Below, piece after piece: positions 31,350 to 43,297 of a stretch of DNA of 46,750 nt (the stretch's first letter is position 1; every line of letters starts with the position of its first letter). This DNA is from Bifiguratus adelaidae (Eukaryota; Mucoromycota; Endogonomycetes; Endogonales). A program made the translations under genes and the position numbers. Location of the stretch: the NCBI GenBank assembly GCA_002261195.1, contig MVBO01000114.1, positions 1 to 46,750 on the forward strand, in the 5' to 3' direction. The notes beneath the pieces were generated by a model. That model saw only the letters and a list, made by a program, of their open reading frames with translations, had not been told where the DNA came from and ran no database searches.

Positions 31350-31355
31350 TATAAA
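31350..31355 (+). promoter_or_regulatory. TATA box of NmrA-like gene
   Basis: TATAAA, 51 bp upstream of the ATG at 31406. Confidence 0.55.
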
Positions 31356-31405
31356 GAGAACGATGGATCCTTAGTCGAGCACTCAATTCTCTCTACTCGC
31401 TCAAG

Positions 31406-32399
31406 ATGACTATGCAACCTCAAGCCGACAAGCTCTTGTTGATTGGCGCCACTGGCCAAGTAGGCCGATCGCTACTCCCTTTTCTACGCAAGAAATTCCA
31501 AGTCGCGGTTCTTATGCGCCCAAAGACCTATGCAAGCAATCCAAAAAAGGTGAAGGAGCTCGAGGCCGAAGATATCGCGATTCGTCAAGGAGACTTGGAC
31601 GACGAAGACAGCCTTGTCAATGCACTCGAGGGAATTTCGGTTGTGGTCTCTTCCGTGGCTATTGCAAGCTTGTTATCCCAGCTTATCTTAATAAAGGCAA
31701 TGAAGAAGGTTGGACACATCAAGCGATTCGTACCTTCGGATTTTGGCATTGATGTCAGAAACCATACGGATGACGTTCCCAGCTTCAAAGAAAAGGTGCA
31801 AGTTCATCAAGCCCTCTTTGATAGCGGTATACCTTATACAATCATTGACACTGGTCCATGGATGGAACTTACGGCCAAAGGCTTCGGCGGACCACTCAAC
31901 CCAGACTTCGAGCTAGTACCGCAAGACATTCGATTGTGGGGTTCCGGCGATACGGTGCTTACCATGGGCTTCTTGGACGATAACTCGAGACTATGCGCCG
32001 AAGCAATCGCAGATGATCGCACATTAAACAAGCGTGTCATGGTAGATGTGAACGTGACCACGGCCAATCAACTCATTGAAACTTGGGTTCGTCTCGGTGG
32101 ACCGAGACCTCGCGTCGGTCCCCCGGTAACAGAGGACGAAGTTGTTCAATTGATCTCGCACGTCACCGATCCCTATATGAATTTTGGTGTAAGTGATTCG
32201 AGGAGGGTGCATGTTCGCGTAGCTTACATTCTCATAGCTTCGAATTATGCATAACGGACATTTCCATGATGGATTCAAACGACCAGATGATTATCTTTCC
32301 ACTTCTGAATTGTATCCGGAAGTGACCAAGGCGTGCACCACTGTCGAGCAACATTACGCTAAGATTCTGACTGATTTGAAGCAGTCGACCGCCACGTAG
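31406..32399 (+). CDS. NmrA/isoflavone-reductase-like NAD(P)-dependent oxidoreductase
   Basis: A 314-aa atypical short-chain dehydrogenase in two exons (31406-32188 and 32238-32399). The Rossmann glycine motif is LLLIGATGQVGRSLLPFL. RFVPSDFGID and the following FKEKVQVHQALFDSGIPYTI are typical of the isoflavone/phenylcoumaran-reductase-like group, including the Lys of the FKxK segment that acts in catalysis in plant members. GSGDTVLTMGFLDDNSRLCA fits the substrate-side part of NmrA-like proteins. The C-terminal exon (LRIMHNGHFHDGF) is short. Members reduce small aromatic or lignan-like substrates or act as redox sensors; the substrate here cannot be told. No clustered biosynthetic genes flank it. 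The first ATG lies 51 bp after a TATA box. Confidence 0.85.
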
Positions 32400-33133
32400 A
32401 TTATCGGTACTTTTGATCTACGTGTACATGCGTACAAAATCGCAATAAGTCAACCGCGCGTTATTATATCCCTTTTCGAGCTTGGCCATGCGTCTGAATG
32501 TACAGATTTATCAATCTCTGAATTGGCACGGCGCGTATTACTGGGGCTAGATCTCTGTTCTTCCCTTTCCCGATGCAAGGGCGTCACCGGCAACTTACAG
32601 TACCATGTAGGGTAAAGCGCGCGGGCTAAAACAATCCTTCGAAGGCTGAACTCAATGTACGAGTGCAGACGCACAAACTATAATAGAACACGCCATGTGC
32701 TTTCACACTGCCTTGGCAGCCTACGAGGTAGATCATGTAAAGGATGTGCAACCTACTTGGGTATTTGAGTACATGCAGCTCCCGGCTCCCGCGGCACACA
32801 GCACATCTCCGCTGATCTCACTGCAATTTACCGAATTTCGGTCCACATCCTGAAACCCGACCTAGCCGGTGGAAGATGACCGCATTTGACCGTGTAACCT
32901 GCTATGTGTAGGGTATGTACCTATGTATTTCTTTCTCCCGGGAGATAACACTCCCCACCGAATTCCAACCTTGGTATAGGTCCGGGGAAGGGAAGGTGTA
33001 CTAACACCAAAAATGGTAAGCCCTTAGTTCTATCGGCTTTGGAACCCGATATGACTTGGCCGACGATGAGGAGAATTGTGAGACACAAGAAACCTTTAAG
33101 AACTCTGGTTTCTCCTCGAACCTTCTCTACACA
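32400..33133. other. Gap upstream of second chitinase
   Basis: 734 bp with no supported gene. The region before the chitinase is pyrimidine-rich and lacks a clear TATA box. Confidence 0.45.
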
Positions 33134-34342
33134 ATGTTCAAATCATTGTTGCTGACTTCGGTGCTGGCCGCCACTGCAATGGCCCGGGGTATGGGTCCCC
33201 ACGGCGAAGTTGTTGTTGGATACTACGATACATGGGGAGGATCGCCTGCTGCTAAAGATTTGGCCTACGATCAACTTACCCATATCAACATTGCTTTCTC
33301 TACTGTCCAAGCTGACTTCTCGCCTTCGGTTCCCGTAAACACCATCACTGAGCTGGTCCCGCTGGCCCACAAGTACAACACCAAGGTTCTTATCTCTGTT
33401 GGAGGTTGGGGAGGCTGCAACTACTACTCCCCAATGGTGAACAACGTCACTGGTCGGGCTATCTTCATTAAAGGAGTCAAGAACATGATTGAGACATACA
33501 ATCTTGATGGTATCGACTTTGACTGGGAATACCCTGGTGAGCAGGGTGCTTGTGGTCAACCCTACGCTCCCACCGACACCGCCAACTTCTTGGTCCTCCT
33601 AAAGCAGCTTCGCAAAGCTATCGGTCATCACAAGCTGATCACGGCCGCTACCTTCACCAAGCCATTTGCCGATGTTCAAGGCAACCCTTCCACGGATCTC
33701 TCTGAATTCGCCAAGGTGTTTGACTGGATCAACATCATGACTTATGATGTAAGTGCTTTATGCTCCCTCGTACAGTTCATCTTCTAACGCACAGAATAGT
33801 TGAATGACATCTGGGGTACCACCACCGGTGTCAACTCTCCCCTCCGCGATGGCCAAGGCTTCTTCCCTCCCAATGCCAGTATCGAGAAGGCTGTCGACGA
33901 CTGGCACGCTACCGGTATGCCTTACAGTAAGATGACCGTTGGTGTCGCCTTCTATGGTCACTACGCGACTTCCATTTCCTCCATGGCGAACAACACCCCA
34001 TCAGATGTCTGGGTCCCCGTCAAGGGCGGCAATACCGAACATGCCTGTACCGGTGCTGGTCTCGGTGGTACCTGGAACTACATCGACATTCGCAATTGGT
34101 TTCTGGACGCCAAGGATTTTACAAAGCCCAAGCCAGGATGGATCCGCAAGTACGATCCAAAGACCCAGACCCCATGGCTCTTCAACCCTTCCAACAATAC
34201 CTTTGTGACCTACGACGATCCTATTTCTGTGGGTGTCAAAGTTGGATATACCAAGGCTAGACGCCTCAAGGGTCTCATGTTTTGGGAGATGGGCCTTGAC
34301 GGTGGAGAGCTCTTGCCTGTCGTCGGCAAAATCTTGGACTAG
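33134..34342 (+). CDS. GH18 chitinase, catalytic domain only
   Basis: A 385-aa secreted chitinase in two exons (33134-33748 and 33800-34342). Signal peptide MFKSLLLTSVLAATAMARG. The barrel begins GEVVVGYYDTWGGSPAAKDL and contains VLISVGGWGGCNYYSPMV, the catalytic motif NLDGIDFDWEYPGEQG, DWINIMTYD, and MFWEMGLDGGELLPVVGKIL at the end. There is no carbohydrate-binding module or linker, unlike the modular chitinase 3 kb away; the catalytic domains are clearly homologous along their length. The single intron falls after MTYD in phase 0, the exact place of an intron in the other gene. Its codon usage looks more biased towards C-ending codons than the modular gene's, suggesting higher expression. 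The ATG at 33134 was preferred over an upstream in-frame codon because it gives the signal peptide. Confidence 0.93.
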
Positions 34343-34464
34343 TACACAAACAAATAAATCCCCTGACCCTATTTTCCTGCCAATCATACTTCGTTCCGTT
34401 TTCCGCGGAACCATTGTTGTATTCATCCACAGCATGTACAGGTCACATTACACAGTATACAACA

Positions 34465-36132
34465 TTAATAAGCTTCCTGGTCTTCGACTTTCCTCTTGCG
34501 TTCCAGATCAGTCGGCTCAACTTCTTCAACATCCGGGATTAATAATGCAGGATCTTCGGGAAATTTTAGCAACGAAGGGGCAATGGAAGAATTCCTAAAT
34601 TGCGCTCGCGGGGGACCGAGGTTGGGTGACGTTTGTGCGGATCCGGAAGTTGTTGGGCTGGTAGGTTTGAGACCGGTTGGAGATGGGGTTTTGGAGGCGG
34701 AGACTGATGGGCGTCTGGAAGTTAGATCAGATTCCGATTGATTTTCTTCGGAGCGCAAAAGGGTTGGGACATCCAAAGTCTTCATGGTTGCCTCGACGAA
34801 CTTGCACATGTGGGCTTGAAATCGGTCATGAGGGTACTTTTGCGCGAGCTTGAGAAAGTGGTCTTCCAATGGGCCATTCACCACCAGAAACTGTTATACC
34901 ATCCAGTTAGTATCACGGCATCCTAAGAAAGCATCAGACGGTTATCCTACCTCTTTTTCACGCTCGCGGAGCATCTTGGAGAACAAGAAAATGGTACGCG
35001 TCTTTGGAAACAAGAGATGGTGATCGGCAGCACTGACACTCCACCGGGTATCCTCTTCGTCATCGCCGCCCTGACTTTTACCACTCGCGTCCTCGTCGTC
35101 CTCTTCCTCCGCTTCTTGCTCCCCGTCATTTTCCTCCTCTTCTTCCACATCACCGTAGCTAAAGATCTCAAAGATAGGTTCCAGTCCTTTTGCGCCATCG
35201 CAAAGATAACATTCGATGGCGGCTTGCGTAAGCAGATCCAAAAAGAGTTCGTACCATTCTTTCGGCATCCCGCCACCCACGACAGGACCCTTATTGAACA
35301 TCCAGAATGAGCCGTGGTTAGGGTCAACGGAATTTGGCGTGGTCGGAGCATCTAGATTACGACGGAGGGTCATGGCACTGGTTTTGATAAAAGATGGGAT
35401 GGCGTCAATAAGACCCGGCGGACGTAAGTCGATATCCACGCGAGCTCGTTTCTTTGCAGAAGGACCATGTGATGTGTCGTCGGAAAAACCGGAAGAGGAT
35501 CGCCGGCTGCGCTGATGAATCCGGCTCAATGCTAATTCACAGCAGGGACAATCTTTTTCGCGATGCCTTCGGCAGCGAGATGTCGGGATGGGGTCTTTGA
35601 AGGCTTCTAGGCGCTCGTTAAGAGCCGTATCTACATGTGAAGAGGCTGTGTCGGGATCGATGTAGGAAAAAATGGTTTCCGTGTGTCGACGATGACGAGC
35701 GATATCGTATTTGTGCGGTAACTTCTCTCGCTGCTTGGTATCGAACCGGCCAAATATCAGATTAGTGCACTGACCAAGGAAGAGGCGCTGCTTCAAGTCA
35801 TCACTCATATCGGATGTTTTGAGGTGAGAAAGCTGCTGAGCTTGTGTTCCAGCCACGATCGACTCGACCGCATCCTTATCTTGCTCCGCCTGTATCGCTG
35901 TCGCATATCGTTCCTGTCTGCTCTCCTCACTCCGTTGCCCAGGAGGCAACTTTGATTGAATTTCCTGAAGGTCTAATTCAGCTTGCTTCAGCCGGGACCG
36001 TATCGAAAGGTGAAGAAGATAATCAAGGATAACCTTATTTGTTGACGGCGCCGTCACTTTGGGCGCCGTCCTACTCAAAGGCGCAAATATAAAGTTGATG
36101 CTCTTGACCTTGTCTGATTCTTGCAAGGTCAT
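34465..36132 (-). CDS. Conserved-looking nuclear-type protein of unknown function
   Basis: A 535-aa protein in two exons (36132-34951 and 34890-34465). The intron is 60 nt and has a perfect TACTAAC branch site. The N-terminal third is helical and charged (RSRLKQAELDLQEIQSKLPP). A Cys/His cluster CRRHREKDCPCCELALSRIH could bind zinc, and AKKRARVDID resembles a nuclear localisation signal. The best-defined block is GSFWMFNKGPVVGGGMPKEW, YELFLDLLTQAAIECYLCDG and IFEIFSYGD, followed by an acidic run of about 30 Glu/Asp. The C-terminus is Ser/Pro-rich (SVSASKTPSPTGLKPTSP). I do not recognise a named family. The ATG at 36132 was chosen as the first one in frame. It converges on the second chitinase with 122 bp between stops. 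Confidence 0.8.
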
Positions 36133-36243
36133 GAGGAACAAGAGCAAGGACGGAAAAGAGGTGCGATGCAAGAAATAAGATTTGTGCCAAAACGGAACAA
36201 GTCACTTCCGAAGGAATTTTGTTAAGGCGTTGTGTAACGACAG

Positions 36244-37050
36244 TTATCTTTCGCATCGCGTCCATTGCACATGCACTCTACCGGCAGCGACGGGGCTTAT
36301 CTTGCTGAAGGCAGCCTCTGTCAAGTCTACATCGCCTATAAATGGATGTCTTAGATAATGTAGGTGTTTTCCAGCCATACCTTTTTGGCATACGGGGCAC
36401 TTGTCGATAATGGTGACTTGGACGCTTCCGAGTGGGCCCGTGACATTCAAACACGCTCCACACGCCGGGCTCTGGCTCGGATTGGCGTAGGCGCCGAAAT
36501 CAACAACGTTCTGAGGCATGTATATTAGTTGGATGAGTAAGCATGGATGTGACTTACCAGGGCGCACACCATATCATTCGCACCTGCAGTCCATCCACAT
36601 GCGCCTACACCAATGCTCGGATCTATATATGATGTACGATTAGGAGACAAAAGGTCGTTGACAGGTGTGGATCTCACCGTAATACGTGGCATCGCCGGTT
36701 CCACTGGTTACAAAGTCACCCGGTGTTCCATATACAATCTTCCAAGAAGATTCCTTTCTAAAGCATCCAAGTCCGGCTAGGACAACGATGGTAAGCACAA
36801 TGGCTCCAAGGAGGCTGGCTGCGTCAAGCAGAAATCGACCGTACTTGGGTGAGGTACGTCGCGCAAGGCGGATCCAGATGGTGTCAGGAGGAAGGGGGAT
36901 TGGATTAGTCTTGAGGGTTTCTATGCTCGACCATTCGGGAATAGTAAGGTGTTTGCACGCTGTCGAATCGACGTTATCTGACGCTAGGGTATCATGGTGA
37001 AATGAGGGGGATGGAAGGGCCGGTAAAGGAGGCGATGGAGGACGGGACAT
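36244..37050 (-). CDS. Membrane-anchored expansin/RlpA-like protein
   Basis: A 219-aa protein in four exons (37050-36678, 36622-36558, 36510-36381, 36335-36244). A Pro-rich cytosolic head of about 75 residues (MSRPPSPPLPALPSPSF) precedes one membrane helix (LLGAIVLTIVVLAGLGCF). Outside sits a double-psi beta-barrel: GDATYYDPSIGVGACGW, MVCALNVVDFGAY, PACGACLNVTGPLGS, then VQVTIIDKCPVCQKGDVDLT and RVHVQWTRCER. This matches the barwin/RlpA-like domain of fungal expansin-related proteins, including the late D(L)T..AF Asp. No expansin C-terminal CBM63 domain is present. The type II anchor, instead of a cleaved signal peptide, is distinctive. Likely role: wall loosening at the cell's own surface. 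The start is the first ATG. Confidence 0.88.
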
Positions 37051-37182
37051 TCCAGAAGCTCAAGGTATCAAACACAGAGCAATACACAACAGACTCTACC
37101 GGCCTCGACGACGCACTGTCATCAATCGAGCGCAAGGTACGTCGACAATAGAACGACTCGAAAATCGGGGCAAATTTTCCTT

Positions 37183-38569
37183 TTATTTTAAGAGAATGAC
37201 TTGCTTGCCTTTGCTGCTGTAGCCGGTGATGCCTTTTTCTGCGGCATTGAGAACAACAGATTCCGATCCTGCTTGCTTCGTGTCCCATGGTATGCACTCT
37301 GTTTCCATTTCTTTGATCTCTCCGGCGTGCATCATGTCCATGATGTCTTTGAGCATTTCGTAACGCATTGATTTCGAATGTGTCTCGGCCCATCGGGAAA
37401 CCCAGAAACCATGAAAGTGGAGGTTTTTGAAGATGAGAAGCGATGCAGGCAACGTAAGCGGCTGCTTGGACATAGCCCCATAGGTGACATAGTGGCCATT
37501 CGGGCTGCGCGAAAAAATTCGTCAACGGCATTGCCATTGTTTCAATCGAATACTTTACCTCAAATACTTGGCCATCTCCGTCGCTGCCTTGCCTCCCACG
37601 CAGTTCAAGCCCAGTTTTATCTTGCTGTCACCTTTCCATTTCTTGATCTGCTCCTTGGTGGTCTGCTTGCCAAACTCCGTGTCTGTGACGACGTGGGTAG
37701 CACCAAGCTTGTACAAATGATCCTTGAGATCATCCAGGTTTGGTCTGTGGAAAGCGTTATCACGCCGCTCCTGGCAAACCTCGACCATTTACCTGTCTCT
37801 CACAACGTTGATGGTTCGGTATCCCCACTTCTTGGCCAATTGTATGGTCATAAGACCCACACCACTGTTCGCACCATTCTGGATGACAAAATCACCTTCT
37901 TCCAATCGCCCAAAATCTTTGAGCATACGATAGGCTGTGCAAGGATTGACCGTCAATGTAGCCGCCTGGATGGGCGATACGATGTCCTTGGGGATGACTT
38001 GAATGTCACACGGCGAACATTCCGCAAAACTGCGCCAGGTGCCTGACCAAATTATCAATGCAATTCTATGCGTCTCGCTCGCTTACCGAAACCAGCTCCT
38101 GCCATTACGACCCAATCTCCCTTCTTTATATTAGACACATCGTTGCCCACAGCTACAACCTCAGCCAAACCTTCATTGCCAGCTACACAGAACCCTTCGC
38201 TGCTTCCAATCTCTTTGGTCAGGAATGGCGGCTTAGTTGGGTATGTGCCTTCGATCTGGTTGATATCGGCTGGATTGATTGGAAAAGCCAGGAAGCGTAT
38301 ATGAACCTTGTTCGCTTTCAGTTCTGGTAGCGTATACTCGTGTAGACTAGGGAATATGAGTAAGGTAGCAAGTGACAAGGAACCTGGACTTACCGAAGGA
38401 TTTCGCTAGGTTTACCATATTGTGTATACCCGATCGCTTTGACCGCCGTATCCCTCTTGACTGTTGTTGAGAATAAGCGCGCCGATAGTCTTGCGTTAAC
38501 AAAAGAGTGCGCCGGTGCATTGCCTTGGCGAGATGACACCAAGCGAGGTAAGATTCTTAATGAAGTCAT
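37183..38569 (-). CDS. ETR1: Mitochondrial 2-enoyl thioester reductase (ETR1/MECR)
   Basis: A 397-aa NADPH-dependent enoyl-ACP reductase of mitochondrial type II fatty acid synthesis, which feeds lipoic acid production. Five exons: 38569-38394, 38346-38087, 38042-37793, 37744-37559, 37504-37183. The N-terminus [15 protein letters not shown]...SARLFSTT is a typical targeting peptide. The MDR fold shows [19 protein letters not shown] with the catalytic Tyr region, [31 protein letters not shown], then [20 protein letters not shown] for the nucleotide-binding loop. [18 protein letters not shown] and a late [10 protein letters not shown] follow, as in MECR. Its length and motif order match the family. 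The first exon was found by extending upstream from the MDR domain to an ATG that supplies the presequence. Confidence 0.94.
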
Positions 38570-38753
38570 GGCGACCGTCCACTACCTTAATATATAGGAT
38601 AAAACAGTCCGCCTCTATGTATTGCGTTGACAGGAGACGATCTTTTGAAGCCTCAAACGAATCTGCGACGCAACAGGGAACAAGCAGATCAAACAATGGA
38701 ACGTCATATGTGCGTAAATGAACTAGGTTTTATCGACTTGCATCAATGGCATT

Positions 38754-39505
38754 TTACAACTCTGCGGTGGCAGGGAACTCGAACACGACATCCTTGCCAG
38801 TGAGCTTCTTGTATACGTGAGAGAAGGTGTCAAGCTTGTATTCGAGGTTGGTGGCATCCTTGGTGTCGAGGAAACTGCCAAAAGACAGATGAGCATTCAG
38901 TGAGTCAAGCATCCTGGAAATGAATACATACACTTTGGTAACCTTGCTACCGTCGACATTGACACGGGTTCTCTTGCCAATGATTTCGGTAGGGTATACT
39001 AAGTCATCCAAGATCTTCTCGTGTACCGAGGTCAAGGTACGCGAACGGGGACGAGCCTGCTTGGTACGCGAGTTGCGTGTGGGCTTAGGCAAGATACGAC
39101 GTTGCGCAATGAAGACAATGTGACGGTCGGAGAACTTCTTCTCAAGTTCACGAGTAAGTCTTTTCGGCCCTGGTTAGTGACCAGTCGAGGACGATCTTCA
39201 AACAGACGTACCTTTGTTGGACCTTGTGGAAGTTCTTCAAGAGAGGAACGGGAACGAAAATAGCAAGAGCCTTTCTGCCAGATCCAACCTCAACCTAAAT
39301 AGTTGCGGAACGATGAGATCGATGACCTTGAAGGAGTGCATGACGGACAACTTACCTCCTTAGCAGAGGCGATTTGGAGGGGTCTCAAGTCCTTCTTGAG
39401 CTCGGGAACATTGTTCTCGAGGTCGAACAGAGCTTGAGCGACAGTCAACTCGACTTCGTCAGCAGGAGCGGAGCCCACAGGCTTAGCAATCTTGTGAGAA
39501 GCCAT
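38754..39505 (-). CDS. RPS7: 40S ribosomal protein eS7
   Basis: A 193-aa small-subunit protein in four exons (39505-39356, 39294-39212, 39159-38932, 38874-38754). The sequence reads [99 protein letters not shown] and [14 protein letters not shown], matching eS7 throughout. Codons are strongly biased to C/G-ending forms, as expected for a highly expressed gene. The 5' side shares a divergent 530-bp region with the PKA-R locus. That region holds one palindromic TCACGTGA element (39866-39873). Confidence 0.97.
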
Positions 39506-40038
39506 GATCTGGAGATCAGAAAGAGAAAAGAGAAGTTGTTCAGTATTCTGTCTGCAGGCGGTAAATGGCATAGGAGAGGTCGGTAGAATTAGCGGAAGTT
39601 GTTGATGAATGCCGTCCATGCTCCGTTTGGATGGATGGCTACTCTCGACCCATCCGCACCTGCTTGGATGCATCCATTCCTTCAACAGCATTTCCTCCAC
39701 GCAACAATATATTAATCGGTCTTCCAGCATCATCCAATAACTCCCATCCCATCCAGCTACCCGTGTATCCATGACCTATACTTACGTGATGCAAGAAAGA
39801 GAGGAGGAACTTGCTTGCCCGTCAGCGCAAGTTTGTACGCCCGATGGTTCCAAATTGAAGAATAATCACGTGATCTCGCTTTGCTCTGCCAAATCCACGA
39901 TATGTTTGATGCCGTATGACAAAGTGACAGCAAACGTGCCTCTCTCCCCAGACAAAAAGGCACTTACCAGTAGAGTGCTATCATTTATCTACCATACGAG
40001 TGCTCTCTAGATCCAAATCACAGCATATTGTCCATAAA
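39506..40038. other. Divergent region RPS7 / PKA-R locus
   Basis: 533 bp without a convincing gene; a short plus-strand open frame at 39771-40010 has no features. It contains the E-box-like palindrome listed separately. Confidence 0.45.
39866..39873. promoter_or_regulatory. TCACGTGA palindrome (Cbf1/bHLH-type site)
   Basis: An 8-bp palindrome with CACGTG core, 361 bp upstream of the RPS7 ATG. CACGTG elements bind bHLH factors such as Cbf1 and occur near ribosomal protein genes in several non-Saccharomyces fungi. Use here is inferred. Confidence 0.4.
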
Positions 40039-40221
40039 ATGAATACGCCAAGCTTCAACGCCTCATCCTCGCCAAAAAGGACAGTCCCATCCCTCTCAAC
40101 CCCTACGCAAATTGGCTTGTCGTTGTTTTGCGGGCTGTCCTCTTCACTCGTTGTCATTCAACTTATTTTGATCTTTAGAAACGCCTTCTGGCGACAACAC
40201 CTGCACTTGGATCGAAGATAA
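40039..40221 (+). CDS. Small membrane ORF upstream of PKA regulatory subunit
   Basis: A 60-codon ORF that starts with ATG and ends 14 nt before the PKA-R ATG. A Ser/Pro-rich head (NTPSFNASSSPKRTVPSLST) precedes one strong hydrophobic segment (IGLSLFCGLSSSLVVIQLIL) and a basic tail (RNAFWRQHLHLDRR). Either it is a separate tiny membrane protein or it is an upstream ORF in the PKA-R leader. I do not recognise a family; the single-helix, basic-tail layout recalls small mitochondrial or ER tail-anchored subunits, but this is speculative. Confidence 0.4.
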   Translation: MNTPSFNASSSPKRTVPSLSTPTQIGLSLFCGLSSSLVVIQLILIFRNAFWRQHLHLDRR

Positions 40222-40235
40222 AGCAACCGGTATTC

Positions 40236-41555
40236 ATGGACCCGAATACTGCGCCCTCGAGGACGGCGCAAGAGTTTGAGCAGTTGATAGGAGACCTACA
40301 TCGCGACTTTACGCAGAATCAACCGATAGATGCACTTCAGTTCTGTGCGAACTTCTTTCACAGGAAGCTCGAGGAGCAAAGAACTCACCACATGGCTGGT
40401 ATGTTTTATGTTTTGCAAGCTTCAGCAGTGTAGTTTGATATAACCTATACTCACGTTTCTTTTCCATCAGCACAAACAGCTCATCCAGGAGATACAAATG
40501 GTATACCTGCGCCAGCTATGATTATTAATCAGGATCATTTGATGGACAGCGACTTGGACGAAGAAGAAGCGGAGGAATCCGAAGATCAACCAGCTCCACT
40601 TCACAGCCTTGCGGTACCGGTGAATTATAATCGTGGTCGACGTACTAGTGTCAGTGCAGAATCAATGGCACCTTCACAAACTCGCAACTATACAAAGATC
40701 GTGATTCCAAAAAGCGACGATCAGAAAAAGAGAATCGAGGAATCTATTCAAAACAACTTTCTATTCAAAAACCTCGACGAAGAGCAGTACAAGGATGTAG
40801 TCAATGCAATGAGCGAGAAACGTGTCAAGAACGGCGAAACTATTATAGAGCAAGGAGCTGTCGGTGACTACTTTTACATGGTCGAATCTGGCACCTTCGA
40901 CTGCTTTATATCCAAGGATGGAGCTCCTCCGCAAAAAGTCACCTCATATGGGCCCGGCGGAAGTTTTGGTCAACTTGCTCTCATGTACAATGCACCTCGA
41001 GCGGCCACGATAACCGCAACCTCTGACGCTGTGTTGTGGGCGTTGGATCGTGTGACCTTCCGAAGCATACTCATGGAGAACACGTCTCGCAAACGCCGAA
41101 TGTACGAAGGCTTCCTGGAAGTTGTACCTATATTGGCTTCCCTCGAGCCCTATGAACGCCACAAGATCGCCGATGCCCTTGAAAGTGTGGACTTTGAGGA
41201 TGGTGATGTGGTTGTGAAGCAAGGAGACGTCGGCAACAACTTTTACATCATTGAAAGCGGTGAATGCATTGTGACAAAGACCGGACCCGACAGTGTGGAG
41301 AGGGAAGTCAACAGACTCGAAAAGGGTGGATACTTTGGTGGTAAGTAGGCAAGAAGCATCTGCACACAAACATCTCACCTTTTATCAGAACTCGCCTTAA
41401 TAAATGACGAACCTCGTCAAGCCACTGTATACGCTCGTGGCCGTCTCAAGTGCGCCACACTAGGCAAGAAAGCCTTCACCCGTCTACTAGGTCCCGTAGT
41501 GGATATCCTCAAACGTAATTCTGAAAACTATGCTCGCTTTGCAGAGACGCTGTAG
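40236..41555 (+). CDS. cAMP-dependent protein kinase regulatory subunit
   Basis: The 399-aa PKA-R in three exons (40236-40398, 40471-41340, 41389-41555), which holds the catalytic subunit inactive until cAMP binds. The N-terminal dimerisation/docking helix region reads [20 protein letters not shown] and [13 protein letters not shown]. An acidic linker leads to the inhibitor segment [10 protein letters not shown], with a phosphorylatable RRxS site (type II-like). Cyclic-nucleotide domain A contains [19 protein letters not shown], and domain B contains [20 protein letters not shown]. In domain A the near-invariant Glu of FGELAL, which contacts the cAMP ribose, is Gln (residue 222, codon CAA at 40971-40973); the phosphate-binding Arg remains. 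Domain B keeps both. The D/D exon joins the linker after HHMAG. A 60-codon ORF ends 14 nt upstream. Confidence 0.95.
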
Positions 41556-41729
41556 TTAAATTGGCCAATGGAAAAATTCTGCGCTTTTCCTCTGCGCTGA
41601 ACCCACACGCTCCCTTGTTACTTGGTCGGGACATCAACTGTACGCATTCCTACTGTCTCTTGTACACTTGAGGGAATCGTTGTCGATAGAGGTTACGCTT
41701 CTTCTTGGGGAAGGGTATGCTCACTTGCC

Positions 41730-43194
<1,465 letters not shown>

Positions 43195-43297
43195 CAAATG
43201 TTGTACATTATAACGTCGCAGTTATCTTGTGCAAAACGTGTATTATGTTGCTTTGAAAGCAAATGTATAAAGTCTGTTATGCCACATATGGTACAGT

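Larger units (their letters stand above)
30234..31405. other. 1.2-kb divergent intergenic region
   Basis: This is the longest gene-free stretch in the window, between the divergent chitinase and NmrA-like genes. It contains the chitinase TATA, a perfect 8-bp-stem inverted repeat at 31024-31046, a 7-bp inverted repeat CGAATTC/GAATTCG (31278-31302) and TATAAA at 31350-31355 for the NmrA-like gene. No coding region or tRNA is found. Confidence 0.55.

Noticed and set aside
31406-34342. Secondary-metabolite cluster around the NmrA-like oxidoreductase
   Set aside because: No synthase, transporter or regulator of such a pathway is nearby.
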